A stretch of 64,000 nt of DNA from Ascaris suum. Its lineage: Eukaryota > Nematoda > Chromadorea > Rhabditida > Ascarididae. This document shows, one piece after another, positions 29,701 through 41,060 of this stretch. Location: contig CM024174.1 in the NCBI GenBank assembly GCA_013433145.1, positions 11,413,484 to 11,477,483 of the forward strand, read 5' to 3'. A program made the translations under genes and the position numbers. Below the pieces are notes generated by a model. The model searched no databases, had not been told where the DNA came from, and saw only the letters and a list, made by a program, of their open reading frames with translations. Numbering within the stretch: position 1 is the first letter of the stretch; each line of letters opens with the position of its first letter.

Positions 29701-32700
29701 CAAAAAAAGGTCGCAAAATTGCAATCGCCAACTTTTCACTCAAGGCGAACAATCGACAGCGTTCACAGCGATCAGCGCACATCATTCGACGATGCAAATA
29801 AAAACAACGAAAGTTCACAGTTTATGTCTACGATAACGAACTAAGCTGCATCATATATGATCTCCCCACCCACTCATAGATCCTAACTAAATATCGCCCC
29901 GCAAAAATACATTCATTTTTAATTCTCAATTTCAGCTGCGATTGCATGAGCAAATGGCAACTCTTAATTAGGTTGGCTTCTGCAACTTACTAAGATCCCC
30001 TCATATCGCAAAGTGCATCTCTTCCCCCGTTTCTCTCCCCTCCCTCTCTTACTCTCCCTTCCGCACGATTTTCTTCGGGCATTTCCGCATGGTCACAAAA
30101 ATCCGCCTTCACGTTGCTTTCGCCAATCGGCGAATAGTGGACGGAATGGGCCCACCTCAGAACTACACAGACTGATAAAGCATGTTGAAGAATACAACTT
30201 ATTTTCCCCTTCTCTCTTCTTCATGTGCCACCTGGGTGCTTACAACGTCAGTAAAACCAAAGCAATCGTCAATGCAACAAATAACTAACTCTAATTCCTT
30301 GTCCTTAGCTTCAACCCTCTCAAGTATCGCTCTTTTGAATTTCGCCTTCTCCTCGCTGTACATCGAGACTGACTTGAGTACGTTCATTGGTAGAAGTGCC
30401 GCAAAAAGATCATCGCCAGCTACCGATCGATCTGTTGGTTCAAATCCAATTGGCTTCACCATCGCAACTCCCTTAAGTGTCAATGACATTTTAATCGCAC
30501 TACAATAACTACATAAAGGCTGCTTCTCAGATCCTATAACGTCTATGCCCAAAAGAGCAATCAATTTGCGGAACTTCCGTCGAGACTTCTAGATCGAATT
30601 ACACTAAAGAGAAATCCAGACTTTGAATACGCTTAAGCTGGAAGCATTTTCACTCATTCCATCATCCACAATAACTACATCATTACGCATTCATTCACAA
30701 TACAGCGCTATAATAAAAATGGCGGATCCACATAGTGCATATGCCCCATCACTTTCCGACAAATCATCCAACCCCATGGAAGAGACGGGAACCACCTTAG
30801 AATTTGTTTACGCTCGAGACGATATCAGGTACTTCACCTCCTTGGTCCTCGCCTTCGGCAAGAGTGGAAGGGGGAGGTGAATTTATCCTATAAAGTGCGG
30901 GTCACCCACTAAATTGTCGCATTATCTGAAGCCAGCAACAAGAAAATCTTTCAGTGGTGCACCATTTAAATTATTCATCGGCTGCTAAGGCCCAATAAAC
31001 CGTACATCTGATAACTAGAGAAGATGCAAACTGCAACAGTCATCCGATTTCTCGAAATAAAATTAAATATTCACCAAGATGGCCACCTGAAGAGTTTTAT
31101 TCGCTCAATGTGCAAAAAAAAACCTCTGTTATACAATTCTTCAACACTAGAAAACACAATATTTCACCGGCTTTCTACTCCTTCGCCTTCCTAAGTATAT
31201 TACTTTCTTCAAACTCCTGTAAATTTTGCCTTGTTTAATCCTTTTAAGGCACACTATTTTATTTATAGTCGACTATTTCACCTCTCCAACTCACAGGAAC
31301 TTTTTGCGACCATTCTGAAACACTTTCTACCTGGGCCAGAAAATGTGCAGCAAACTTACTCTTACAAAGGAACATCGACTACACGTCGTACTTACTCTGC
31401 CCCTGCCCCCCTCCCCTCTTCGATCAGAGAGGAGAATAACTCCGCCCTCTCGCAGATTCATTAGGAAAACCCACCTAAACATACGCCTTCTGTTAGCAAA
31501 AGAGATGGATTCGCATCTTCTCTCAAGCATAACTTCGCAAACTTTTTTCCTTACTCGACAAATATCAATTTTTAATCAAGACAGAGAGAGAGAGGGGAAA
31601 ATGATGAAAAGAAATACGAACTCTTGCTTATCATAAACCAACAAATCTATCAACGTTTACGCCATGTTGCCCATATGTAATTTTTTTATATTTTTAAAAA
31701 AGGCCGATGATAGTACCCGCAATAATATTAGCTGAAAGAATGATCCTTACTAGCCCATATACTGCCAATTCTTTGTTCATTTGTTCTTTCTATAAACGAT
31801 GAATGAATGACATTAGCATCGAGTTGATTATATGCATTTATTCTAAACTTCAACACGAAAAGAAATCAATTCGATAGATTTTTCAAAGAGTCGTGATAAA
31901 AATTAAATCTTCGTGCATTTCCTTCAAAAATATATCGACTTTCTATAAATACGACGAATAGAGATAAATATAATAGCGTTTATTCAAACAACTTTAATCT
32001 TTATATGAGCAAAGATATAAATCAACATACCTCAATAATGCCCAATTCCTCACGTTTCGGGACACGCTCATGATAGATAAAATCATTTTCTTTTTTCGCA
32101 TTTGTCTCTCTGCAAAACAAAAAAAAAAAAATATTAGAACATTTTTTTCAGAACCGGGAATGAAAGGAAAGGTTCAGAAAAATAAGAGGAACAACAAATA
32201 AAGGTGAAAAGAAAAGAATTAGAGAAAGATCTTCTGCCACTTCCTTCCTCTGGATGATAGCAGACCCGTAAATCACAACTTCATCATTATTCCCTTTGCG
32301 GTCATGAAGTAAGAAAAAAGTATAAAAAAAAAAAAAAAAAACAAAATACAATTTAAAAAAAACAAAACAACAAATGAAACAGTGAACGAAAGACTTACTT
32401 CGCGACAACAACATCCGTTGCAAATACGACTGCTTGTCTTAAGCTCTCTCGTTTATCCTTTTCGATGAATTTTGCCGCAGCCTTCACATGCTCCGATGCG
32501 ATCTGATAGTAGGCTAACCTGAATAAGTCAACTAATCAACGCATACGACAGCAATAATCTCTAAAATCCACCAAAAACAAAAGACATCAAAAAACCCTTC
32601 GAAGACGCCACTTCAATCCAACTTCATAACCTGCTGGCTTATATAATATCCCCATCAGTAAGATGGTTATCATAGTACTCATAGTAAAGCACATAATCAG

Positions 32701-35700
32701 CGGAACTGTTATATACTATGATAAGATTCAAAACCGGAAAACATGATCGATCCGGGATCCCCCCAAAGTATAGTGTTAATCATATCCAAAAACAACGAAT
32801 AGTAAAGAGGCTAGAGAGCTAACCTGAAGATAAAGCTCGATAGATATGCAAGCATTTCCACCGCTAATTTCATTTCATCTGATGCAGCTAGATACAAAAA
32901 AAAACATGTAACATGACGGTGTGTACCAGTTCAAGCTATGTGTTGAGCAGTTACAAAACGGTGCCATTCATGGACAGGCATCCTATTCTCGAAGCCGAGT
33001 TCTTCGAAGCAACCGAACATACTCTGCCGATTTTATCCGACTTGAAGAGAAAAAAATTCAACTAAACTACTTACAAAAATTCAACAGCAGCTTCACTTAT
33101 GGAAAAATCACAAATCGGCAAATGTGACAGATGAATACTTCCCAAATCTCATTTAAAATCGGATTCAATGTCCGAAATTTGGAGGTATCAGAACAAAAGA
33201 CGAGCAAATACGCAAAGCTTTCCATAAAAATGATAAAAATAAAGGGAGAGCATAAATAAACCGTCGACGGAGCAAGATCAGAAGCGAACGAAATATCCCA
33301 ATAAAACAACGGTATCATCACATATAATTTGGAAACAGAATGAGGAAAGGCGCTCATATATAACACAAACATTACCTGTGTCCCATTTTCTTGTCGATGT
33401 CTGCTTGCTCACCAAGATGCACCATCGCAACTGCGCCATAAAGTTCTGCCTTTACGTTACATGTTCGTAACCATTCCTAAAGTCTCAGCATTCAATTTAG
33501 CGCTGAATTTTTGCCAACCAACCAAAGCCATCAAAAATATTTATATCGGATTAGAATGTTTCCGGATACCGGATCAACAAAAACAAAACATGACGGACAT
33601 CTGATATTCACTTCCCCTCCTAATAAACTGCCGTACCTCATTGCAATTTCTAGCGTTACTCTTGCAGCCTAAAGCGCAATACAACTTCCGCAACTCAAAA
33701 ATAGTGGGCTTATAAACAAGTATGGCTGTACTTCAATAAAGAGTTGAATTAAGCATTTATGTTTACTGAGTGCAATGGAAGCACAAAAGCAATAACAATC
33801 CAGCTGGAAGACACAATCTATTCTTAGATCCCGATAAAATGAATCTTCAAACAAAGGATCCGATCTCTTCACCAATTCCCTATTTAACCGCAACTTACGC
33901 ATAAATGGCAATGATTTTTACACCATACAGGATGGATAAAATTTTTAAGGATAATACCGTCCGAACCGTTTAGTTCTGATTTAACGCCGCATACAGATGC
34001 AACCAAAACAAGCGCAAAAAACGTTGCATTATTTGAATGATCCATCGTGAACGCAGCAGGGAGAGAACACCGCTACACGCTTCCTAACCAACTGCACTTC
34101 AAACTTCTTACAGGTCAACGAAGTGGTACCACCAATAACGAAATTACAGGACACAATAATAGGATTATCGTTAATTTGAGTTCCAATACATATGTGCATC
34201 GACTAGAGATGCCGAATAAATGAAAAACCTTCATGTAAGCGCACAATAACTCACTCTATATTTAGAAGATGAAACAATATCGCTTATACCCGAACTCTCG
34301 AGATGCTCACAGCAATTCATATAAACATCTCGCAAATAGATCGCGATTTTAGCAATCACCGTATTCTTACGATGATCTATCAAACTCTTCTCGAGAATAC
34401 ATTCCTGTGCTTGAGCCTGAAAACAAACTTAACTAACAAATAAAAATAATAAAGCAATGATATGCTACCCAAAATGCATAAGATGGTGATGAATCAAGTC
34501 CACCTCACGCAAATTGCCCAGACTCGCCGTGTCCCCGGGGAAATATTCATAAAATTACGGCGTTGGCCAATATTTTTATTAGCAAGCTTAATGGGCTCTT
34601 GTCCTAAACGAAATGTAACGGGCGTTCTGGCAAAGCACTGTCAACGATATACGATTCGACTACAAACCAACAGGTATCGTATCTGATCGAAAACCATAAA
34701 TAAGCATTAAATCAGAGATTAGTCAAGAAAGTTATTACGACTTACCAGAAGGACATTGACATACCAAGTGAGGATTGATGGCTCGAAATCAACCGACGAG
34801 TACTTTGTGGCATTCATCTTATCTCTGATATGCTGGAATGGGAATGCAGCGCACTGGAAATGTGTGAATGCACTTTTTATCGACTGAAAAATAAATAAAT
34901 CGATCATTGCAGGAAATATAAAAATATCTTAGCATCTATTTGAGAAGTATTGAAATAATTTAGTCGCCATGGACCGACTATAAAAGGATCTTATCAAAAT
35001 CGAAAAATTTATAAGATAAAAGCAATCGACTGCTACTCTAAAACATTCTCTCATAAATCGCTACCTGAGGAAAACGACGATTACATAATAAAATTTTCAG
35101 TTTCTACACGATCCGAAATTATTTACCTGATTCAAGGTACAGTCCAACAGCCACCTAGCCATAAATGAAGTCACTTGAGTGCCGAATGCTCATTGCAGCT
35201 CCCCATCAAACTCTTTCTTAACGACGGCTCAAGATAAGCTAGAAAAAAAAAATTAAATAAATAGTGAAAAAACCTGTGTAGGAGACGAAAAGAATAAAGA
35301 GCAACTTACATCTAAATCGCTTCTCATCTCGTTCACCGCAATAGCAGCATGAACTGCACCGATATTGAACATAATACAAGTCAGCTCAAAATTCACATCC
35401 TCATAAACGGTCGAATTCGGCATATCCATCGCCTTATCGAGCCTCAAATATTGGAAACAGTGAGACATATTCAAACTAGAGAAGAGCTAAGTATGACTGA
35501 TAAGCTTATCAAATCACCGCAATCAAAATATTCGAATTCAATATTAACTAAAGAGGGATTTCAGGTCACTGTTTCCCACTCAATGGATACAAGAAACTAG
35601 ATGACAACAAATGTGATTCTTTATTATGCGACAATAAAAGGTTTCATAAACTTGTTTCATGATAAACATAAACGATATCACTTTCAAATACAACGAAAAC

Positions 35701-38700
35701 GAGGACTAATGAAGTAAACTATACCGATCATGCGCCTCAAATTTGTTGCGCCAATGAAATATACAGCAATTTCTGAGAAAATCGCAGGAGTTGAGAAGGG
35801 GGGGGGAGGGGGTGAATGGGGGGAGGATGCATCGGTGAAGGCGGATAGATGAGTGATCCAACCAGCTTTGAAAAATATTAGCACTACCATTTGCTTGACA
35901 GAATTCAGCGCTCTTTTATTCGTTCAAAATTTTCAAGCAATCGCATCACCAATAGGTGACAATAAAAAAGAATTGTTTTTAAAATACGCTAAACTAAAAA
36001 AAAATGCATCAAAACTCTAAAATCCTCAAAAATCTCCCTTTCAAATTTTAGACAATCACAAATATTTCTGCCTCCTCAGTTCTGTCGTTTCTCACACCAA
36101 ATAATTCGATAATTTAGCTGAAAGTCCTCTCGTTGACGTAACCTATACCACGATCACACCTCTACAAATCACCTGTAATATAAATAAATAAACAAGCTGA
36201 CAAAATTAAATCAGTGCCAAACCTATTATCGTTTCTTCAAGTACCTCTCCTTCTCATGAAGAAGCTTTCAAAGAACATGAAACTCGGATAAAGGCTTCAT
36301 GAATCGCCGACAATCAGATGACCGCGATAGGGTTCAGAGCGAGCGACAAAAATGATCACGAAAAGGACACCTTCACGGATCACCGACAACCTCATGGTTG
36401 CAATCTCGATTAAAGGCAAGAAGACTAACCACGAGAAGGGTATCTTCAACGGATCACCCTCCTCCATTGGAAAACGACTCTTCATCATAGTCAATTGAGC
36501 ATAATATCGCTTCATCTGACACACAGTCTCCACGTCAGCAATTAAGCGTCCAAATTGCTGTAACATTTCTGTATCACTTTGTAAACAATTACATTAGAAA
36601 AGATATACCGTATTTCATTAAATAGAACATCACTCTCCGGCAGAAAAAAAATCCTCCCGAATGGAAGACTAGCCCTTGGAATTTCCAAAAAAATTGCAGG
36701 CCATGGTGTTCTGTTTTAAAAAAATACGGTAAATGTAACGGCCAAACAAATAACACATCAGTAATCTATATATTACAGAAGTCTAACGGAGATGTGACCA
36801 TAATTGCCGGAAATAAAAAGCATCAATTGAACGAATGCGGAATTACTTAGAAAATCATATATGCGTGTCTGATCTAAAAAGTTTCTCGTTTTCCGATCAA
36901 TCGTAAAATCAAAAACATAATGAAAATAATGTCGAAACGGAAGTTCGTTTCAAGACCGGTTTCCACCACTGCAAGCAGATTTCTATACATCCAACGCCCA
37001 TAACGCTTTTTTCCCTATCGAAAAATTCACGTCGAGAGCCGTACTCAACGATCCAGATGTCTTGAAAACTTCATACCATTAACAGAGATCCTAATATCGA
37101 TCAGATAGCAACAATTTCAGTTAGCTAAGACTTATACCTTCATCCTATTAGTGCTGTCATTTACCAGATCGATCAAACTATAAGAAGTTGCATAACAACG
37201 ATCAAATTATAAGAACTTTAATTGGCTAGTAATTATAAAATGCTAAGGTTTACAGCGAAATATTGGTCGAAAAGGAGACTCGCATCCGAACACGCTCGGT
37301 AATAGGCGACCAAATGCACTAAACCTAAGAGCCCTCTTACAGGACGAAATTACCTGTATAAAAATCATATTATAGTGCTGCATCCCCCCCCCCCCCCCTC
37401 CCCTGTCTTCTCTTCGCTCAACTCTGGTTTCCTCTTCACTTGCATTTTCATCTTTTAATGTCAGCAATACATCAAAACAACATCATAAAAATGAACCATA
37501 TTTAAAATGAAATAAAGGGAGAAAAATTACCGCTCGTAAAGACATCATTTCATTGATTGCGGCTTCATATTTCGACGGATCATCTTGGTAATGCATCAAG
37601 ATGTACTGGAAACGATGATATTTATCAATGTACTAACATGGATAGCACCTCTAATTTATTATAGGCAGCCATTAACTCCTAACGGCTGTCAATAATGCTC
37701 AACTATTAGTCCACTTGCTTAAACAACACTGCTATTTATTACCAACTTGGGAAGATAAGAACACATAGTAGAGATTCATTAAAAGTCAAGTGCTCGTTGC
37801 GTCTTCAATATCGGCTGCATTAAACAAAACAATTCGAACTTTTGGAATTCGAAATCCTTTACTTTTATATATTTGATATTAGCGCTTCATCGTTTACTGT
37901 CGTTAGAAAAAGCCATTTTATTTTGCATTCTATATTTAATTCTTCATATCAAATGCACTGAACGAACGAAAATTCACACCAAAAAATTATTGACTCAATG
38001 ATGATTACGTTGAAATGGTGATCGCTATTAAAGTACGACTAAATTCTAAGAAATCAGATTTCAGAAACACTGAAATATTCTTATAAATAACTAGTAAACG
38101 ATTCTGAAATAGAAATCGATAAGGAAACTCGAAGTTAATGTTCGATGTAATAATATATAATAGTGGTTAAGTTCAATACTGCAAAACCAACACAACGATT
38201 AAACCGCCTGTGAACTTGATGAACAGTAGTGATAGTCAGTGGTGAGCGCATCGACCATCAACGTCAATCGAGATTTGGTGAAAGAGGCAAAGACTACTGC
38301 ATATAGCTGGTTACTGAGGTGACCTTACCAGGGATCTGCATCAGCATATTAGAATACAAGCATACTAGCTAACTGCAGACAACTTCCCGACAATTCAAAG
38401 ATATGAACACGGATCAATCATACATAAAGTCCAGGTACCCAATAACCCCATCCCCTTGTATCCACATTCGACAATACCAAAACTGTTCAACTGCGGTGTA
38501 CCTTCAGTCTTAATCTATATGTGTGATACAAACCTGGAAAAATGCTGACAAAGTAGGGGCTTCAACCTATATTTAAAAGATCACAAGTTTGCCAGCCAAA
38601 ATTAATATTCGAATACACAAAACTCCAAATAATACCTCTTTAATTTTTGTGGAGAATTCCGGTGGAAGTGAAGTTGTCGAGAATTTAAATTCAGGTGCTA

Positions 38701-38728
38701 ACATCGGTAATCGTGGCATTCCTTCCAT
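14710..38728 (-). CDS. ego-2: BRO1-domain endosomal adaptor, HD-PTP/EGO-2 family, phosphatase domain absent
   Basis: Orthologue of vertebrate PTPN23 (HD-PTP) and nematode EGO-2, an ESCRT-linked protein that sorts membrane receptors into multivesicular endosomes. I modelled 27 exons with matching phases: 38728-38636, 37605-37531, 36557-36430, 35442-35310, 34883-34746, 34416-34255, 33476-33376, 32518-32399, 32109-32031, 30471-30290, 28911-28766, 28328-28246, 27732-27662, 27473-27358, 26816-26662, 26295-26144, 25333-25185, 24965-24795, 24664-24512, 22792-21711, 20187-20112, 20088-20003, 19444-19313, 18732-18507, 17664-17402, 16326-16215, 14849-14710. Together they give about 1507 residues. The start MEGMPRLPM matches HD-PTP MEAVPRMPM. 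Further landmarks are FTHFQCAAF, AQAQECILEKS, ENDFIYHERVP, MYSEEKAKF and NLAAQTKILAALTEAN. The end DPLNCLDAHYWIKK resembles the HD-PTP tail DPLSLLDPLWTLNKT. Nothing like the HCSxGxGR phosphatase signature is visible. The junction between exons 21 and 22 is unresolved, and the exon 16 and exon 26 donors have alternatives. Exons 1-20 are very secure; exons 21-26 rest on phase and composition. Confidence 0.93.
16130..16158. repeat. (CA)n microsatellite
   Basis: A short CA repeat within the last intron of the EGO-2-like gene, close to the exon 26 donor. Confidence 0.85.
16215..24664 (-). other. Exons 19-26: long Q/P/S/T/N/A-rich disordered region
   Basis: These exons encode about residues 752-1461, replacing the Pro-rich region and phosphatase domain of HD-PTP. 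Exon 20 alone is 1082 bases, rich in Gln, Pro and Ser (QPQPQQGPSQQPLHYQ). Exon 24 is Ser/Thr/Asn-rich and exon 25 is Ala/Thr/Ser-rich. I see no folded domain, coiled coil or membrane segment, and no clear PTAP or YPXL late-domain motif. Exons 19, 20 and 22-26 connect through matching phases: G|GT, 0, 0, 0, 1, 0 and 1. Exons 21 and 22 match in phase, but only if a 23-base GT-AG gap is removed. Composition is less constrained here, so boundaries are less certain than in the BRO1 part. Confidence 0.75.
21113..21541. repeat. Minisatellite, about 11 copies of a 33-44-bp unit with variable C tract
   Basis: Each unit reads approximately ACTAGGATACCTTGGCATTA followed by TTCC and a C-rich tract of variable length. 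Unit starts are near 21116, 21158, 21196, 21236, 21279, 21315, 21351, 21391, 21423, 21461 and 21505. It lies in intron 20 of the EGO-2-like gene, just downstream of the large exon 20 in gene orientation. On the transcribed RNA every unit carries a G-run. The plus-strand ORF over it (ILGHLGIIPPPP repeats) is a by-product. Confidence 0.95.
26906..26919. repeat. C homopolymer in an intron
   Basis: Fourteen C bases, G on the sense strand of the EGO-2-like gene. Similar runs in the same gene are at 28436-28450, 28682-28692 and 37384-37398. Confidence 0.9.
28436..28450. repeat. C homopolymer in an intron
   Basis: Fifteen C bases, preceded by further C-rich sequence, in intron 11 of the EGO-2-like gene. 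Confidence 0.9.
30290..38728 (-). other. Exons 1-10: BRO1 domain and start of the V-type domain
   Basis: These exons encode residues 1 to about 403. They align almost without gaps to the HD-PTP BRO1 domain, the banana-shaped helical domain that binds ESCRT-III (CHMP4) in this family. The order seen is MEGMPRLPM, YILMHYQDDPSKYEAAINE, QMKRYYAQLTMMKSRFPM, CIMFNIGAVHAAIAVNEM, FTHFQCAAF, AQAQECILEKSLIDHRKN, LYGAVAMVHLGEQADIDKKM, LAYYQIASEHVKAA and AKKENDFIYHERVP. Exon 10 carries the linker GVAMVKPIGFEPTD and the start of the coiled-coil region (SMYSEEKAKFKRAILERVE). Exon 6 ends at a strong GTGAGT donor at 34254; an earlier GTATAA would break the frame. Confidence 0.95.
37384..37398. repeat. C homopolymer in an intron
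   Basis: Fifteen C bases in intron 2 of the EGO-2-like gene, about 130 bases downstream (in gene orientation) of the exon 2 donor. Confidence 0.9.
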
Positions 38729-40657
38729 CTTGTCGTTTTTCTTGCTGGCACAGCGATGTGCACTCCAGTGACAGCGAATTCAGCAATACTGAAACCAATG
38801 AGTCTATAAGTTATCATTTAAAAACATCGCTAGAACGCTTGAAAGACCGCTCGAAGGGGTGGGGAGGGCTGAAAGCTGGAGGGGGACGACAGGGAGTGGG
38901 GGGGGGGGGGAAGGTTTAAAAAAAGGCTGGGAAGAGGGAGAAGGAGCTGGTACGCCTTCTCGATATTAGAAATCAATGAGTGAGTGATTCATCGTTTTCA
39001 ACATTAAACTACGCGATCTGCGCGTTCACAAAAGAGTTATACGACCTCGCAAAAAAAAAAAAAAAAAAAACAGCTGCAAAATTACTTCGTAGAAATAAGC
39101 CTCCAATCGGATTAACTTATCGTGCAAATTGTTTATTTAGTGGCGTATAAGAGAGGAAAGTCTCATTTTCACAGAAATTTGCATAAATGAGAAATACAGG
39201 AAACAACGAGAGATGCAAAAAGAGGTAAAACAGATCATTAAATTTTATTCTTATGAAGCATTCCAAACAATAAAATCTCTTTCCCGTTTCGCAGTGACCT
39301 GAAAACGTTCCGTGTAGGCCGATTTGTGAAGTGTGCTTATTTATAAAAGCTACTGATCTATACGTTCTACCAGTATCACTTGAAAAATAGATAGCCCCCC
39401 AACAGATTTTTCATAGCGAGCGGTCAAAAAATGCATGAAAGTTTGCAGAGGAGAGTTAGTGCAATATGCAATTTGCGAGTTGTATAATATGCAATTTGCA
39501 ATCCCACTATATAATAATAAAACTTGCAATGAATGCATTTGCATTTTATTCGAATTTATTGATTATAAATAAAAATGCGAAGTGACATGTCTTCAACTAA
39601 AAATAAATTCCACAGGAAAACCTAAAAGCCGATAGAAGAGGGCAATACTATGGTTTCTACGTCCCAAACTCGTTAATCTAGTCTCGGTGATTTCGAGATG
39701 AAAGTATCCGATGGACAGACAGACACATACATGCACAAACATGATTCGTCATTTGGAAAAAAAAAACCTATAAATGCAAATTTATAAAGGCACAAAAAAC
39801 CCACTCGGAAAAGATAAAAATCAACACAGACACAAGATAAGCTTTGAGCAGGAGCCAAGGTATGGCATTCAAGTGATGCTGATGGGTGCATAAAATAATG
39901 CCAAAGCACTCATATATAATTCCAAAAAAAAAAATTTCAAAAATACTTTCAATAAAGACGAAACCACAGTGTTCGATGGAAGCGATCCTCACATCGACTT
40001 CAGAATCCATCGCAGACAAAACTGCTGAGTAAATCCATGAAAACCATTTAGAAAAAAAACATTGAATTCCGAAATCAAACAAATGTACCACCCAACTATG
40101 TGGTCCCCTTCTCTAAGAGCATTATCTCTCTTCACCCGTCGATGATAAAACGCGCAAAAGAAGAGAAATTGACGGTGATTGTGACACAAAATGTTCCCGG
40201 CAATTATAGAGAGTAAAATGAAGGTTTTCAATTGGTTTTTTTTCGATATTAGTGAATGTTTTAGAGAATATTTTTGAGGAATTAAGTAATAATATAGACT
40301 TGAAAAGGATATCATCAATCCGGAAAACTACACACAATGCGATATAAGCGTGTAAAGACGCAGAGCAGGTGGGAAATTGCTCGGCATCGATCATCATTCG
40401 TGAGCGCCGTCGGCCAATATGTCATCGATCAATAATCCAGAAAACGATGGTCTTTAGTTAAATTTCGAGTAGAAATTGATTTTTGATTATTTGATGGAAC
40501 TAACAACTTATTTTTTGGAGGTAATGCTTCATTCAGTTTGAAAATCGGCCGATAAAAAATATTCAATGAATAAAGGCGGTGAAATTTTGAAGAAAATTCA
40601 AGAAAACCAAAAAAGTTGGAAAATTATCGGCTATTTTAATCGTGATCATTCATCAAT

Positions 40658-40897
40658 GTCGGGCCCGATTCTCCTGAACTTCACGAACACTAAGTTTTTG
40701 ACAACGTCGGGCCGATTCTCCTGAACTTCACGAACACTAAGTTTTTGACAACGTCGGGCCCGATTCTCCTGAACTTCACGAACACTAAGTTTTTGACACA
40801 CGTCGGGCCCGATTCTCCTGAACTTCACGAACACTAAGTTTTTGACAACGTCGGGCCCGATTCTCCTGAACTTCACGAACACTAAGTTTTTGATAAT
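40658..40897. repeat. 48-bp minisatellite, five copies
   Basis: The unit begins GTCGGGCCCGATTCTCCTGA and ends with AAGTTTTTGACAAC. Five copies are nearly identical: the second lacks one C of the GGGCCC palindrome and the third has one extra base near its end. Because 48 is divisible by three, the minus strand stays open and reads VKNLVFVKFRRIGPD repeatedly; this follows from the unit length and is not evidence of a gene. Confidence 0.95.
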
Positions 40898-40919
40898 GTT
40901 AACGCTTTCGAATGCCTTA

Positions 40920-41060
40920 CTATGTAATTCTAGACGTAGGAATAAGTAGGTAGCAAGTACCACAACGTTTATGAGTAGTACTAGTGGTAAGACTAGTAGT
41001 TGAAACTCTTATTCTAGTAGTAAGTACGTTGGATGTAGTAATAAGTAACAGCAACAACAA
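40920..41060. repeat. Degenerate TAG/TAC-rich low-complexity stretch
   Basis: Repeated AGTAGTACTAGTGG-like trinucleotide-based sequence directly beside the 48-bp minisatellite. Confidence 0.5.

Noticed and set aside
30430..30450. GGTTCAAATCC, resembling a tRNA B box
   Set aside because: It lies inside EGO-2-like exon 10 coding sequence, and no acceptor stem or A box is in place.
32824..32887. Exon-like segment in the EGO-2-like gene, minus strand, reading ASDEMKLAVEMLAYLSSFIF
   Set aside because: It has an acceptor and a donor, but joining it after exon 7 puts a stop codon in frame, and exon 7 to exon 8 aligns to HD-PTP without needing it.
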